Positions 24,078-33,107 of a stretch of DNA of 64,000 nt are shown in pieces (positions within the stretch are counted from its first letter, which is position 1; every line of letters starts with the position of its first letter). The notes under the pieces were generated by a model. That model saw only the letters and a list, made by a program, of their open reading frames with translations. It was not told the DNA's origin and did not search any database. The DNA lies in the NCBI GenBank assembly GCA_964580055.1, contig CAZOJI010000027.1:1-64000 (forward strand), in the 5' to 3' direction. A program made the translations under genes and the position numbers. This stretch comes from JBDGYW01 sp964580055 (GTDB lineage Bacteria; Gemmatimonadota; Gemmatimonadetes; Gemmatimonadales; GWC2-71-9).

Positions 24078-25061
24078 GTGTCTAGAAGCCGCTTCGTGGC
24101 GGCACCCTTGATCGCGATCGTGCTACTGGTTGCCTTACCGTCAGGTGCCGCTGCGTGGACTCCGGGCACTCATATATTCATCGCAGACACGGTCCTGGCC
24201 AACCTCATGCAGCTGCCATCGCTGGTGGCGGATCTGATTCGGGCGTTCCCCTATGACTATTTGTACGGAAACATAGCGGCAGATACCTCGATAGCTAAAA
24301 AGTACGCGCCGGTGGGACGACACTGCCATTCCTGGACAGTGGCGAAGGAGATCCACGATTCAGCCGACAGCGAACGACTGCGATCATTCGCACTGGGATA
24401 CATGTCCCACCTGGCGGCGGACGTTGTGGCTCACAACTTCTTCGTTCCCCGCCAACTGGTTGTTACCTCCAGAACCATTGCCTTGGGACATTCCTATTGG
24501 GAGAGCCGTTTCGAGGCGCACCTTGGAGAATCCTACTCAACTGCAGCTATGGACGTGGTCAGGATGGACAATTCCAGTGCCAACGCTCACCTGGATCGGA
24601 TTCTCGCACCGACCATCTTCTCCGTGCGTACCGGCCGCCGTCTATTTCGGGGCATGGTTGGAGTGATCGAGACGCAGAGTTGGCACCACGCGTTCCGGGT
24701 CCTGGCCGGAACTAGCCGTTGGGATCTGGAAGACCAGGTAGTCGAACGCCACATGGCCGCCGCTTTCCAGCTTGTGATGGAGGTTTTGTCTGACCGGGAT
24801 GGTATTGCCAAGCGGCTGGATCCATCTGGAGAATCCTCACTTCACCTGGCAAAGAAGACACGTCTCGATGCAATGCGCAATCGTATACCCAGTAATCAAA
24901 GATCGCTCAAGAGGATCGCGGAGGAGAGCTTCGGCCTTCCTGACTGGAAAGTACCGTTCTGGGATATCTCTCAGGCTCGGCGCCCTCGCCTCGAGGAAGG
25001 GTTCGGTTCTGAAGGACCCAGCGTTTTGCGGAAGCTGCGGGCGTTCGCGCAGAATGAGTAA
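24078..25061 (+). CDS. Exported zinc-dependent phospholipase C-like protein
   Basis: A 327-residue protein with a signal peptide (LIAIVLLVALPSGAAAW). It then has the Zn-dependent PLC (PF00882-type) pattern: WTPGTHIFIADTVLANL with Trp/His at the mature N-terminus, then YGNIAADTS, HCHSWTV and GYMSHLAADVVAHNFFVP containing several metal-ligand His and Asp residues. Family members hydrolyse phospholipids; the precise substrate is unknown. GTG 24078 follows the previous stop directly. The last 80 residues are basic and less conserved. Confidence 0.82.
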   Translation: MSRSRFVAAPLIAIVLLVALPSGAAAWTPGTHIFIADTVLANLMQLPSLVADLIRAFPYDYLYGNIAADTSIAKKYAPVGRHCHSWTVAKEIHDSADSERLRSFALGYMSHLAADVVAHNFFVPRQLVVTSRTIALGHSYWESRFEAHLGESYSTAAMDVVRMDNSSANAHLDRILAPTIFSVRTGRRLFRGMVGVIETQSWHHAFRVLAGTSRWDLEDQVVERHMAAAFQLVMEVLSDRDGIAKRLDPSGESSLHLAKKTRLDAMRNRIPSNQRSLKRIAEESFGLPDWKVPFWDISQARRPRLEEGFGSEGPSVLRKLRAFAQNE

Positions 25062-25072
25062 GTACCGCTGAA

Positions 25073-27283
25073 TCAGGCAGATTCGAAGTCGCGCTCTAAC
25101 CCTGCGTAAGCCGCAAGCAGCTTCTTCGTACCGGCTTCATCGTCATCGAAGCAGATGACAACCTTGAGGTCGCGGCCATGCCCAGACAACTCCTTAATGG
25201 TCCCCGCCCCAAAGCGTCTGTGCCACACCCGTTCACCCTTTACGTATCGAGGCATGTCCTGGGATGTCTCCTCCGGCTCGAATTCACCGAACCGGATCCA
25301 TGTTGAAGGCTTGGATCTCTTGTTGTAGAACTCACCTCCAAACATCCCACTGGAGCGCCTTTCTTCGATCACACCAGGTGGAAGGGCCTCCAGGAAGTGC
25401 GAGCGCCTGCCAGGCATCAGTTGACCGCCGCGGCGTCTCGTTCGGGCCCAAGTCAGGTAAGTGCGATCCTGGGCACGAGTGATCGCAACGTAGGCGAGGC
25501 GGCGTTCCTCTTCTCCGCCCTGTTCGGTTTCCAAAGCACGGCCGAGTGGAAACAGGCCCTCCTCGAGACCCGCAACAACCACTATGGGCCATTCCAGCCC
25601 CTTTGCGGTGTGTACCGTCATGAGGTTCACACCCTCGGGATCGCCTCCGAAGTTGTCACTGGGGCCTATCAGTGCTGCGTTTGCCAGGAACAACTCCAAT
25701 GGGGTTTCCGGATCCTCGGTTTCGGACTCCTCTGACCATTCCGCAGCGCCAGCGACCAGTTCCCGGACGTTTTCCAGACGCTCGACACCCTCGAGCCCCT
25801 GAGCGGTGAGATACGACTCGTAGTCGATCGACTCGATAACAGAATCCAGAACCTCTACCGGAGGCATTTGCGCCAGCTGCGGGCGCAAGTTCTCGAACAT
25901 GCTTGCGAATTCCGTCAGCGCAGCCTTAGCGTGGGGCCGGAGATCGACCACACGGTCAGCGATGGCGGCCGTTTCCAGAAGCGATTTCGACCAGTTGACG
26001 GCGGCTTCTTCCAGTACCGCCAGAGTCGACGGCCCTATGCCTCGTTTCGGGACCTTGACTGCTCGCAAGAATGCATCGTTGTCGGCAGGGTTTACCAGGA
26101 GGCGAAGATAGGCAATGAGATCTTTGACCTCGCGTCGTTGATAGAAGCTGGCTGCCCCAAAAATCCGGTACGGTACGCTGGCGCGCCGGAAAGCTTCCTC
26201 AACAGCGCGCGACTGCGCGTTGGTGCGGTACAGAACGGCCATGTCCCGATAGCGGTAGCTGTCGCTGGCGTTTCGCTCACGCAACTCGCGTACGATCCAC
26301 TCTGCCTCGTCGCGCTCGTTCACCGATGTGGTCACGATCACCGGATCACCGCCGATACGCGACGTGAATAGAGTCTTCCCGAGCCTCTGCCGGTTCTCTT
26401 CGATGACTCCGTTGGCCGCATCCAGTATCGCTTGAGTCGATCTGTAGTTCTCTTCCAAACGGACAACGGTCGTGTCTGGGAAGTCGGCCTGGAAGTCGAG
26501 CATATTGCGCACGTCGGCGCCGCGCCAGGAATAGATGGACTGATCGTCGTCACCCACCACGCAGATATCGCGGTGGCTCTCACTGAGGTTTTTCACGAAC
26601 AGGTATTGGGCCCTATTGGTATCCTGGAACTCGTCAACTAGTACGGCGTCGAAACGACGCCCGTAGTATTCGCGGCGGTCCGGGTAGCCATCGAATACCG
26701 CTAGCGGGTGCAGCAGCAGATCGTCGAAATCCATCGCATTGGAAGCCCTGAGCGCAACTGTGAGCTCCTGGTAGACGGCAGCTGCTACGCGTGCAACTCG
26801 GTCTTCTGCATTTCCCGCGAGTTCGTCAGCCGGTACCATGCGGTTCTTGGCGGCGGATATTATGGACAGGATCTTCCGGGGAGCGAAAGTGCGATGCGAA
26901 TGACCGAGCTTCTCCAACAGTCGCTTGATGAGCGCCATCCTGTCGCCTTCGTCGTAGATCGTGAACTGTGAGGTGAAACCCAGTAGCGGCGCTTCCCGTC
27001 TCAGCAGGCGGGCACAAACGGAGTGAAATGTCCCGATCCAGAGACCGGCCGGATCGCGGCCCAGCATATTCGCTACGCGCTCCCGCATTTGGCCAGCTGC
27101 GCGATTCGTGAATGTGACGGCCAGGATCCGGTGCGGAGGTACGTTACGACGTTCGACCAGATGAGCAATTCTACTCGTCAGGACTCGAGTCTTGCCTGAA
27201 CCTGCACCAGCCAGAACCAGCAATGGGCCGCCGCTGTACTCGACGGCGTCGCGCTGAGCGGCGTTCAATATCAGTTCACTCAC
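25073..27283 (-). CDS. pcrA: UvrD/PcrA family ATP-dependent 3'-5' DNA helicase
   Basis: A 736-residue superfamily 1A helicase acting in repair and in replication-fork clearance. It shows Q motif LNAAQRDAV, Walker A LAGAGSGKTRVLTSR, motif Ia AVTFTNRAAGQMRERV, DEFQDTN, DDDQSIYSWRGAD, LEENYRST and TVHTAKGLEW, in order. The C-terminal tail (YVKGERVWHRRFGAGTIKEL) is the Tudor-like RNAP-binding domain of PcrA, which supports PcrA over Rep. It overlaps the histidine kinase stop by 8 bases. Confidence 0.95.
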   Translation of the reverse strand: MSELILNAAQRDAVEYSGGPLLVLAGAGSGKTRVLTSRIAHLVERRNVPPHRILAVTFTNRAAGQMRERVANMLGRDPAGLWIGTFHSVCARLLRREAPLLGFTSQFTIYDEGDRMALIKRLLEKLGHSHRTFAPRKILSIISAAKNRMVPADELAGNAEDRVARVAAAVYQELTVALRASNAMDFDDLLLHPLAVFDGYPDRREYYGRRFDAVLVDEFQDTNRAQYLFVKNLSESHRDICVVGDDDQSIYSWRGADVRNMLDFQADFPDTTVVRLEENYRSTQAILDAANGVIEENRQRLGKTLFTSRIGGDPVIVTTSVNERDEAEWIVRELRERNASDSYRYRDMAVLYRTNAQSRAVEEAFRRASVPYRIFGAASFYQRREVKDLIAYLRLLVNPADNDAFLRAVKVPKRGIGPSTLAVLEEAAVNWSKSLLETAAIADRVVDLRPHAKAALTEFASMFENLRPQLAQMPPVEVLDSVIESIDYESYLTAQGLEGVERLENVRELVAGAAEWSEESETEDPETPLELFLANAALIGPSDNFGGDPEGVNLMTVHTAKGLEWPIVVVAGLEEGLFPLGRALETEQGGEEERRLAYVAITRAQDRTYLTWARTRRRGGQLMPGRRSHFLEALPPGVIEERRSSGMFGGEFYNKRSKPSTWIRFGEFEPEETSQDMPRYVKGERVWHRRFGAGTIKELSGHGRDLKVVICFDDDEAGTKKLLAAYAGLERDFESA

Positions 27284-28484
27284 TGAGATTCACATCTCCT
27301 GCCGACGGAACCGTCGCTATAAACTTGGCCCCACGATCCGTGGAGGCGAGTTCCAGCCGCCCTCCATGAACTTCCTCGACTATCCGCCGGGCCAGTGCCA
27401 AACCGATTCCCCACCCACCCGATTTCGTCGACACTCCCGGCTCGAATAGTCTGTCGCGAACCTGTATCGGCACTCCGGGTCCGTCGTCCTTGACGATTAT
27501 CCGCGCCCTGTTTGACTCAGCTTCCACGATGACCCACACATTACCGCCTCTGCCACTCAGCGCATCGACGGAATTGCGGACCAGAGCTTCGAGCGCCCAC
27601 TCGATCAGCACCGGGTCGGCATTCACAGTTGGTCCTGATTCGGGTGCCTCGACGCTCAAACGGATTCTGTTGACGTGCCTCGGAAGACGGGGCTCGAAGT
27701 AGGCGGCCACTCGTTCCGCGAGCACCCCTAACCCAACTCTGTCCACACGGGCCGGCCGGCCGATTCTCTCGAATCGTTTGGCGACACGACGCAAGCGCTC
27801 CAGGTCCGCCGTGAGGTGCGCCGCAATCTCATGAGCCTTTTCGTCGGAGAGATCTGTCAATCTGTCGACCCAAGCGTCCGCGCTCATCAGGGGAGTGCCC
27901 AGCTGATGCGCTGACTCTCGAGCCATCGCCACCCAGAGGCGGTCGCGGTGACGGTCCACCGAAGTCCGATACGCCCAAATCCCAACAACTATGGCTGTGA
28001 GCAGGACGCCGATCTGCAAGTAGCCGAGGATCGTGAACCGGCGTGTCACCGGCAACTGGCCGAAGTGAATTGCGTATTCTGCCTTGCGCAGAGGAGGGTG
28101 CCGTCGATCGAGTTCCTCGACGTACTCCCGAAGCTGCGGTGTGTCTTCGATGTATGACGACGGTGCCACACCTCCGGATCTGAAGGATTCGGGGAGATTG
28201 GCGGCGTAGTACGTCTCACCGGCCGGGCCTGTCAGCACGATAGGAATGCCGGTCTGTGTGATGATCTCGGCCAACTCAAAGATCGCCGCTCCCTCGTTAC
28301 CGGGATCGTTCAGTGCTGAGATTATCTCTCCGTAGATCTGAGCGGTCTCGCGCGCCTGCCTCTGCAGATGCGTGGCGACGTCCCATGCTTGCCAGATGGA
28401 GAGTGCTCCAAAGACAGCCGCCAAGGATAGCGCGAAAACCTTGCCCTGCCCTTTGAGCGCTCTTCTGACCCTACGCGGCACCAT
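27276..28484 (-). CDS. Membrane sensor histidine kinase (orphan)
   Basis: A 402-residue kinase. TM1 is residues 14-33, a periplasmic sensor loop about 34-151, and TM2 about 152-172. The phosphorylation helix is MARESAHQLGTPLMS (His193). The ATPase domain has N-box NSVDAL, G1 DDGPGVP, F-box LFEPGVSTK and G2 GWGIGLALARRIVEEVHGG. No response regulator lies beside it; neighbours are serS and pcrA. The ligand sensed is unknown. Confidence 0.9.
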   Translation of the reverse strand: MVPRRVRRALKGQGKVFALSLAAVFGALSIWQAWDVATHLQRQARETAQIYGEIISALNDPGNEGAAIFELAEIITQTGIPIVLTGPAGETYYAANLPESFRSGGVAPSSYIEDTPQLREYVEELDRRHPPLRKAEYAIHFGQLPVTRRFTILGYLQIGVLLTAIVVGIWAYRTSVDRHRDRLWVAMARESAHQLGTPLMSADAWVDRLTDLSDEKAHEIAAHLTADLERLRRVAKRFERIGRPARVDRVGLGVLAERVAAYFEPRLPRHVNRIRLSVEAPESGPTVNADPVLIEWALEALVRNSVDALSGRGGNVWVIVEAESNRARIIVKDDGPGVPIQVRDRLFEPGVSTKSGGWGIGLALARRIVEEVHGGRLELASTDRGAKFIATVPSAGDVNLSE

Positions 28485-28488
28485 CTGG

Positions 28489-29754
28489 CTACAGCCGGTC
28501 GGTCCCTAGGTACGGTACGAGCGCCGCCGGTACCGAAACCGAGCCATCCGTACGCTGATTGTTTTCGAGGAGCGGAATGATAGTCCGAGGCAAAGCAAGC
28601 GCCGATCCGTTCAAGGTATGCAAGAAATCTGGCTTCGCGTGCCGTTCTGGTCTGTACCGAATGTTTGCACGCCGTGCCTGAAAATCGGTGAAAGTGCTAA
28701 CGCTGGATACTTCGAGCCACTTACCCACACCGGCGGCCCACACTTCTATGTCGTAGGTTTTGGCACTGGCAAAACCAATGTCTCCAGCGGCCAGAAGGAT
28801 GACTCGATACGGCAGCTCCAAGAGTTGCAGGATTCTCTCGGCATGCCCGAGGAGCAATTCGAGCTGGGCGGGGGAGTCCTCGGGTCGGCAAAGACGTACC
28901 AATTCCACTTTGTCGAACTGGTGCACGCGAATGATTCCCCGTGTATCCGCCCCGTGTGCACCTGCTTCGCGCCTAAAGCACGGAGTATAAGCGACAAACG
29001 CTCGAGGTAGCATATCTGCCGAGAGTATCTCGTTCCGGTGAAGATTCGTGACCGGGACCTCAGCTGTCGGCACCAAGTAGAGGCCGTCGCTGGTTACGTA
29101 CATGTTTTCTTCGAGATCCGGCAACTGGCCCGTGCCGAGCGCGGAGTCCTCGTTTACCAGAAAGGGCGGAGCGATCTCGACGTAGCCGTGCTCTCTAACG
29201 TGCACATCCAACATCATGTTGATGAGAGCCCGCCCCAACCTCGCCCCCATACCGACGAAGAGGGGAAACCCGCTACCAGTCACCGAGGCACCTCTCGGTA
29301 GATCGATGATTCCCAGGTCCTCACCGACTTCCCAGTGCGGTTTGGCTGCAGAGCCTGGAGTCTCGGGAACTCCCCAACCCCTGACAATTTCGAAGTCTTC
29401 GGCACCGCCGTCAGGGAGATCTTCGAGCGGACAATTGGGAATCTGTAGTGCAGACTGCCGCAACTCCTGGTCGACAGAACGCACTTCCTGATCAATGCGC
29501 TTGATCTCCGCGCTGAGTTCACGGAGTTCGGCGAGCAGAGCCGAAGCATCCGCCTTTTCCTTCTTGAGTCTGGCTACCTCCTCGGAGGACCTGTTACGAT
29601 CCGCCTTGAGCCTTTCGACCTTGGCGAGGAACTCCCGGCGAGTCTCGTCAAGCTGCAGCAAGCGTTCCAGGTCCGCGCCGATGGAAGGATCACGACGAAC
29701 CAGAGCCGCCCGCACGACGTCAGGCGACTCGCGTAGTCTCTTTATGTTGATCAT
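28489..29754 (-). CDS. serS: Serine--tRNA ligase
   Basis: A 421-residue class II synthetase. The N-terminal long antiparallel coiled coil (residues about 25-105, KVERLKADRNRSSEEVARLKKEK) binds tRNA-Ser; it also serves tRNA-Sec, which is encoded at 9277-9181. Motif 2 is FRREAGAHGADTRGIIRVHQFDKVEL, and motif 3 is near the C-terminus (LNGSALALPRTIIPLLENNQ). It follows the lipoprotein gene by 3 bases. Confidence 0.97.
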   Translation of the reverse strand: MINIKRLRESPDVVRAALVRRDPSIGADLERLLQLDETRREFLAKVERLKADRNRSSEEVARLKKEKADASALLAELRELSAEIKRIDQEVRSVDQELRQSALQIPNCPLEDLPDGGAEDFEIVRGWGVPETPGSAAKPHWEVGEDLGIIDLPRGASVTGSGFPLFVGMGARLGRALINMMLDVHVREHGYVEIAPPFLVNEDSALGTGQLPDLEENMYVTSDGLYLVPTAEVPVTNLHRNEILSADMLPRAFVAYTPCFRREAGAHGADTRGIIRVHQFDKVELVRLCRPEDSPAQLELLLGHAERILQLLELPYRVILLAAGDIGFASAKTYDIEVWAAGVGKWLEVSSVSTFTDFQARRANIRYRPERHAKPDFLHTLNGSALALPRTIIPLLENNQRTDGSVSVPAALVPYLGTDRL

Positions 29755-29757
29755 TGG

Positions 29758-30336
29758 TCAGGAAGAGGGGAATCCGGGCTCCAGCCCCCGATACCCGCAG
29801 TTCACGTTTACGAGGGCCTCGACAGTCGCCGTCTTTTCCTGCGGGTCCAACGCTACAATATGGAATTTGCCGTAGCGGGGCAACGCTCCGAGATACAGAC
29901 AGAAACCGGCCGTGTTGCGCGACCGCCCTATGAAGACGTCTCCTACCGACACGGTCAGGACCGAGTCAACCACATAGTCTTCGTGAGGTGCTCTCTCGAT
30001 CGCATCGAATGTCTTGTCGCTGAATTGCAGGCCCGGCTCAGCCGGCAAGCCCAGGGCGCCCGCTGGATAGATCTTCGCGACTCCGGAAAGGTCGATGTCA
30101 AAGGCAAAATCGAAGACGTCGCCTCTGTCAGTCCTCGAAGGCAAGCCGTCGGCAATGCTGTAGGCGCTCGGGGCGGATATCGCCGTACCGCGTAATGCGT
30201 ACAGGGTGACCGTATCCACCGTATTGGCCACGGTTGCCGGTGGCAGACCATAAGTGTCCGAGCATGCAGTCGCTGTCACCAACAAGCCCAGCGCCGCGAG
30301 CAACCCAATGCAGCTCTTGGAGATACGTATTATCAT
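29758..30336 (-). CDS. Lipoprotein of unknown function
   Basis: A 192-residue precursor. The signal peptide (CIGLLAALGLLVTATAC) ends at a lipobox Cys at about residue 25. The mature part is beta-rich with no motif I recognise; DVFDFAFDIDLSGVAKIYP and a C-terminal ALVNVNCGYRGLEPGFPSS are its distinctive stretches. The longer open frame upstream is excluded: it would cover the divergent roadblock gene and the promoter. ATG 30336 follows the -10 by 10 bases and has no SD. Confidence 0.75.
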   Translation of the reverse strand: MIIRISKSCIGLLAALGLLVTATACSDTYGLPPATVANTVDTVTLYALRGTAISAPSAYSIADGLPSRTDRGDVFDFAFDIDLSGVAKIYPAGALGLPAEPGLQFSDKTFDAIERAPHEDYVVDSVLTVSVGDVFIGRSRNTAGFCLYLGALPRYGKFHIVALDPQEKTATVEALVNVNCGYRGLEPGFPSS

Positions 30337-30346
30337 AGTCGGCTGA

Positions 30347-30375
30347 AGATTAGCCGCCCCCAGAATATCGGTCAA
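30347..30375 (-). promoter_or_regulatory. Sigma70-like promoter of the lipoprotein-serS unit
   Basis: Minus-strand -35 TTGACC (30375-30370), a 17-bp spacer and -10 TAATCT (30352-30347). The predicted start near 30340 leaves only about 4 bases before ATG 30336. It is divergent from the roadblock promoter. Confidence 0.6.
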
Positions 30376-30388
30376 CCCAAACGTCCGC

Positions 30389-30417
30389 TTGACTTCCCTC
30401 GATGCCCTACCTAGCTT
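30389..30417 (+). promoter_or_regulatory. Sigma70-like promoter of the roadblock gene (leaderless)
   Basis: -35 TTGACT (30389-30394), a 17-bp spacer and -10 TAGCTT (30412-30417). The expected start, 7-8 bases downstream, coincides with ATG 30425; no SD is present. Confidence 0.55.
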
Positions 30418-30424
30418 GGCGCGC

Positions 30425-30778
30425 ATGCCAAACATCCGCGACGTGGTGCAGGCGTTGGGCGAGCGTGAGGGCGTTGATGCGGTCATCTTGCTTGGTCGCG
30501 ACGGCCTCACGATTGATAGTATCGTTTCCGAAGACCTCGACTCCGACAGCGTTTCGGCCTTGGTCCCCTCGGTAATTGACGGTTGCAATCGAGTCGGAAC
30601 CGAGTCGGGTCGTGATCTGTTCACTACGGGTGTCATTGAATACACCGGTGGAATTGCCATAGTTGCACAGATCACACATGAGACGCTGCTTGCGGTCTTA
30701 GTCAAACCGGGAACCAACGTGGGCGGCCTTCTCTACGACTTGAGAAGGCACCGCCCGGCCATCGCCGAGCTGCTCTGA
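30425..30778 (+). CDS. Roadblock/LC7 domain protein
   Basis: A 117-residue single-domain protein. The roadblock pattern covers the whole length: helix IRDVVQALGEREGVDAVILLGRDGLTID, a middle helix, strands GGIAIVAQITHETLLAVLV, and helix NVGGLLYDLRRHRPAIAELL. In bacteria such proteins pair with small Ras-like GTPases (MglA type) or form scaffolds; no such GTPase is in the window. ATG 30425 is chosen over TTG 30389, which is part of the -35 box. Confidence 0.82.
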   Translation: MPNIRDVVQALGEREGVDAVILLGRDGLTIDSIVSEDLDSDSVSALVPSVIDGCNRVGTESGRDLFTTGVIEYTGGIAIVAQITHETLLAVLVKPGTNVGGLLYDLRRHRPAIAELL

Positions 30779-30900
30779 GAAGCTGCGAGGCTCGAATGAG
30801 TCCTTCTGCCCTTTCGATGTGCCACATTATGGGTGCATCGGCCCGCGCATGAGGGACGAAGTATTTCTTACCCGAAAAGCAGGCTTGGAGCAATCATTTG

Positions 30901-31935
30901 ATGAGTAGTTGGGCCGCAATCCTCGCCGGAGGGTCTGGTACACGGTTCTGGCCGTTGTCGACTCCGTCGAAACCCAAGCAGATGCTGAGCCTCTCAGGCA
31001 ACGAATCGCTGCTCGTTTCCACCGTTGAACGCCTGGAAGGACTAATCCCTCCCGAACAAGTGCTGATACTCACGGGGCAGTCCCTTGTCGACGAGACTCG
31101 CCGGCTGATTCCGCACCTTCCCGACGAGAACATCCTCGCAGAACCTCGCGCCGCATCGACGGCACCAGCGCTTGTTTGGGCCACCCACACTGCCAGGAGC
31201 CGTGATCCGTCGGCAGCTGTATTGTCCCTACATGCCGACTGGCATGTCGGTGACGATGCCCTATTCAGAGAAACGGCGTCACGAGCCATGGACTTAGCCG
31301 TGTCGTTCGATATGTTGGTAACCGTAGGAATAGTGCCCACCAGGCCTGACACGGGATATGGGTACATTCAACCCGGCGAATCCCTGACCGAAGCGGGAAG
31401 TCGGGTCCAGAGGTTCGTCGAAAAGCCCGATGCCGAAAGCGCGCGCCAATTGATCGAGCGTGGCGCTCTATGGAATAGCGGCTTGTTCGCGTGGACGGCC
31501 GAGCGATTCTTGGCCGAGACGGCTGCTCATGCCCCGGAGGTCGCGCCATATGTCGGACTGCTCGATCGAGGCGACGTAGTCGGGTTCTTCGAGCATGTCA
31601 CACCGATTGCCGTCGACCTGTCGCACTTCGAGCGTAGTAGGAGGGTCGCCTGCATCCCCGGCCGGTTTCCATGGGACGATGTCGGCACGTGGGCTGCGTT
31701 GAGTCGGGTGCGCTCGACGGACGAAGCCGACAACGTTCTCGTGGGCAAGACCTTTGCACGCGAAGCAGCCGGTAACGTCGTTTGGGCTGAGGATGGTGCT
31801 ATCGTAGTCGACGGCGTTTCGGATCTTGTTGTCGTCCAGGCGAATGGTACGACGCTCGTCACGACCAAGAGTCGCTGCGCCTCACTCAAAGAACTCTTGA
31901 ATGCACTCCCATCCGGGATACGGAGCCTTGCTTGA
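30901..31935 (+). CDS. manC: Mannose-1-phosphate guanylyltransferase
   Basis: Makes GDP-mannose from mannose-1-phosphate and GTP for cell-surface polysaccharides. The 344-residue protein has the pyrophosphorylase signature AILAGGSGTRFWPLSTPSKPKQML, then FVEKPD, NSGLFAW and PWDDVGTW. It lacks the C-terminal phosphomannose isomerase domain of bifunctional AlgA/ManC. ATG 30901 has GGAG about 11 bases upstream. The following gene overlaps by one base (TGATG). Confidence 0.93.
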   Translation: MSSWAAILAGGSGTRFWPLSTPSKPKQMLSLSGNESLLVSTVERLEGLIPPEQVLILTGQSLVDETRRLIPHLPDENILAEPRAASTAPALVWATHTARSRDPSAAVLSLHADWHVGDDALFRETASRAMDLAVSFDMLVTVGIVPTRPDTGYGYIQPGESLTEAGSRVQRFVEKPDAESARQLIERGALWNSGLFAWTAERFLAETAAHAPEVAPYVGLLDRGDVVGFFEHVTPIAVDLSHFERSRRVACIPGRFPWDDVGTWAALSRVRSTDEADNVLVGKTFAREAAGNVVWAEDGAIVVDGVSDLVVVQANGTTLVTTKSRCASLKELLNALPSGIRSLA

Positions 31936-33107
31936 TGCCAGACCTCTTCTTGCTTGAACCTGAACCCGCTCCTGCGTGGTTCCCATTCGGGTATTGCCGT
32001 CCAGTCTGTGAACTCCGAGCTGGTATTTGGTTGATACGTGAACGCTGGGAGGCAGTGGCGGGTGGTGAATCACGCGCGATCTTTGGGCCACAGCACCTTC
32101 ACGGATTTGTGGAAGACAACGTTCCAGAGGTGAGGCCGCTGGCCAAGGTTTCCGGTCCCGCAGTAATCGCTCGCTCCGATTTCGCGCCTGCCGGGGACGA
32201 CGTCGACCTGCCCAGTGAGCCAGTCAGGTTGATGAACGATCAAACAACAGTCGGCTGGGCGATACCTGAGGGATCTTCGTGGGAACAAGAAGGGGAACCC
32301 GACTGGCCCACGGTCGAGGTCGAGGGTGTGGTCCTCCACGGAGCATACGACCTGCTGACCGCGCTGGAGCATCTGCTGGCACCTGACACGATGGACTTCA
32401 CGCAGGAAGCAGGAGACGAGTTGCCGGCGGGGAGTATGGTCATTGGCGATCCCGGCGACGTGGTGATTCTGGGGGCATTCGTGGAGCCGGGGGTGACGTT
32501 CGATGCACGACGAGGCGTCGTCGTCATCGAACAGAGCGCGTACGTGAAGGCAGGTACACGCCTCGAGGGTCCGGTCTACGTTGGACCGGGAACGGAAGTG
32601 TTGGGTGGAAGCATCCACGCCTCAGCGATCGGCCCGCGCTGCAAGGTGCGCGGCGAAATCTCCGATTCGGCGTTCCTCGGATACGGCAACAAGGCCCACG
32701 ACGGTTTCCTCGGCCATTCCATCGTGGGCCGATGGGTTAACCTTGGCGCCGGAACCACCACCTCGAACCTGAAAAACACATACGGCGAGATCCGCCTCGA
32801 AGCGGGTGGAGACCAGATAGAAACCGGACGGCAGTTCGTCGGTACCCTATTCGGTGATCACGCCAAGACGGCCATCGGGACCATGCTCGGCACCGGCGCG
32901 ACAGTAGGAGTAGGTGCCAACGTGTTCGGGTACACGTCCGCGCCGAAACACGTGCCCAACTTCGCGTGGGGAGAAGGCAACACCAGAATGCAACGGGATG
33001 GATTCATCAAGGTGGCGGAACGAGTCATGCCTCGCAGACAGGTGGAAGTCACTGACGAGGTCAGATCCATGTTGGAAGCGATCTACGACTACGCGACAAC
33101 TACATGA
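31935..33107 (+). CDS. Alternative GlmU-like sugar nucleotidyltransferase/acetyltransferase
   Basis: A 390-residue protein. The divergent N-terminal half (FLLEPEPAPAWFPFGYCRPVCELRAG) corresponds to the degenerate nucleotidyltransferase domain of the 'alternative bacterial GlmU' type. The C-terminal half is a left-handed beta helix with hexapeptides (GDPGDVVILGAFVEPGVTF, LEGPVYVGPGTEVLGGS) and the GlmU-like YGNKAHDGFLGHSIVGRWVNLGAGT. This type would make UDP-GlcNAc from glucosamine-1-phosphate. It overlaps manC upstream and the MBL gene downstream (ATGA). Confidence 0.8.
   Translation: MPDLFLLEPEPAPAWFPFGYCRPVCELRAGIWLIRERWEAVAGGESRAIFGPQHLHGFVEDNVPEVRPLAKVSGPAVIARSDFAPAGDDVDLPSEPVRLMNDQTTVGWAIPEGSSWEQEGEPDWPTVEVEGVVLHGAYDLLTALEHLLAPDTMDFTQEAGDELPAGSMVIGDPGDVVILGAFVEPGVTFDARRGVVVIEQSAYVKAGTRLEGPVYVGPGTEVLGGSIHASAIGPRCKVRGEISDSAFLGYGNKAHDGFLGHSIVGRWVNLGAGTTTSNLKNTYGEIRLEAGGDQIETGRQFVGTLFGDHAKTAIGTMLGTGATVGVGANVFGYTSAPKHVPNFAWGEGNTRMQRDGFIKVAERVMPRRQVEVTDEVRSMLEAIYDYATTT

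Noticed and set aside
30337..30717. N-terminal extension of the lipoprotein frame
   Set aside because: It would lie antisense to the roadblock gene and contain the promoter; the signal peptide starts at 30336.
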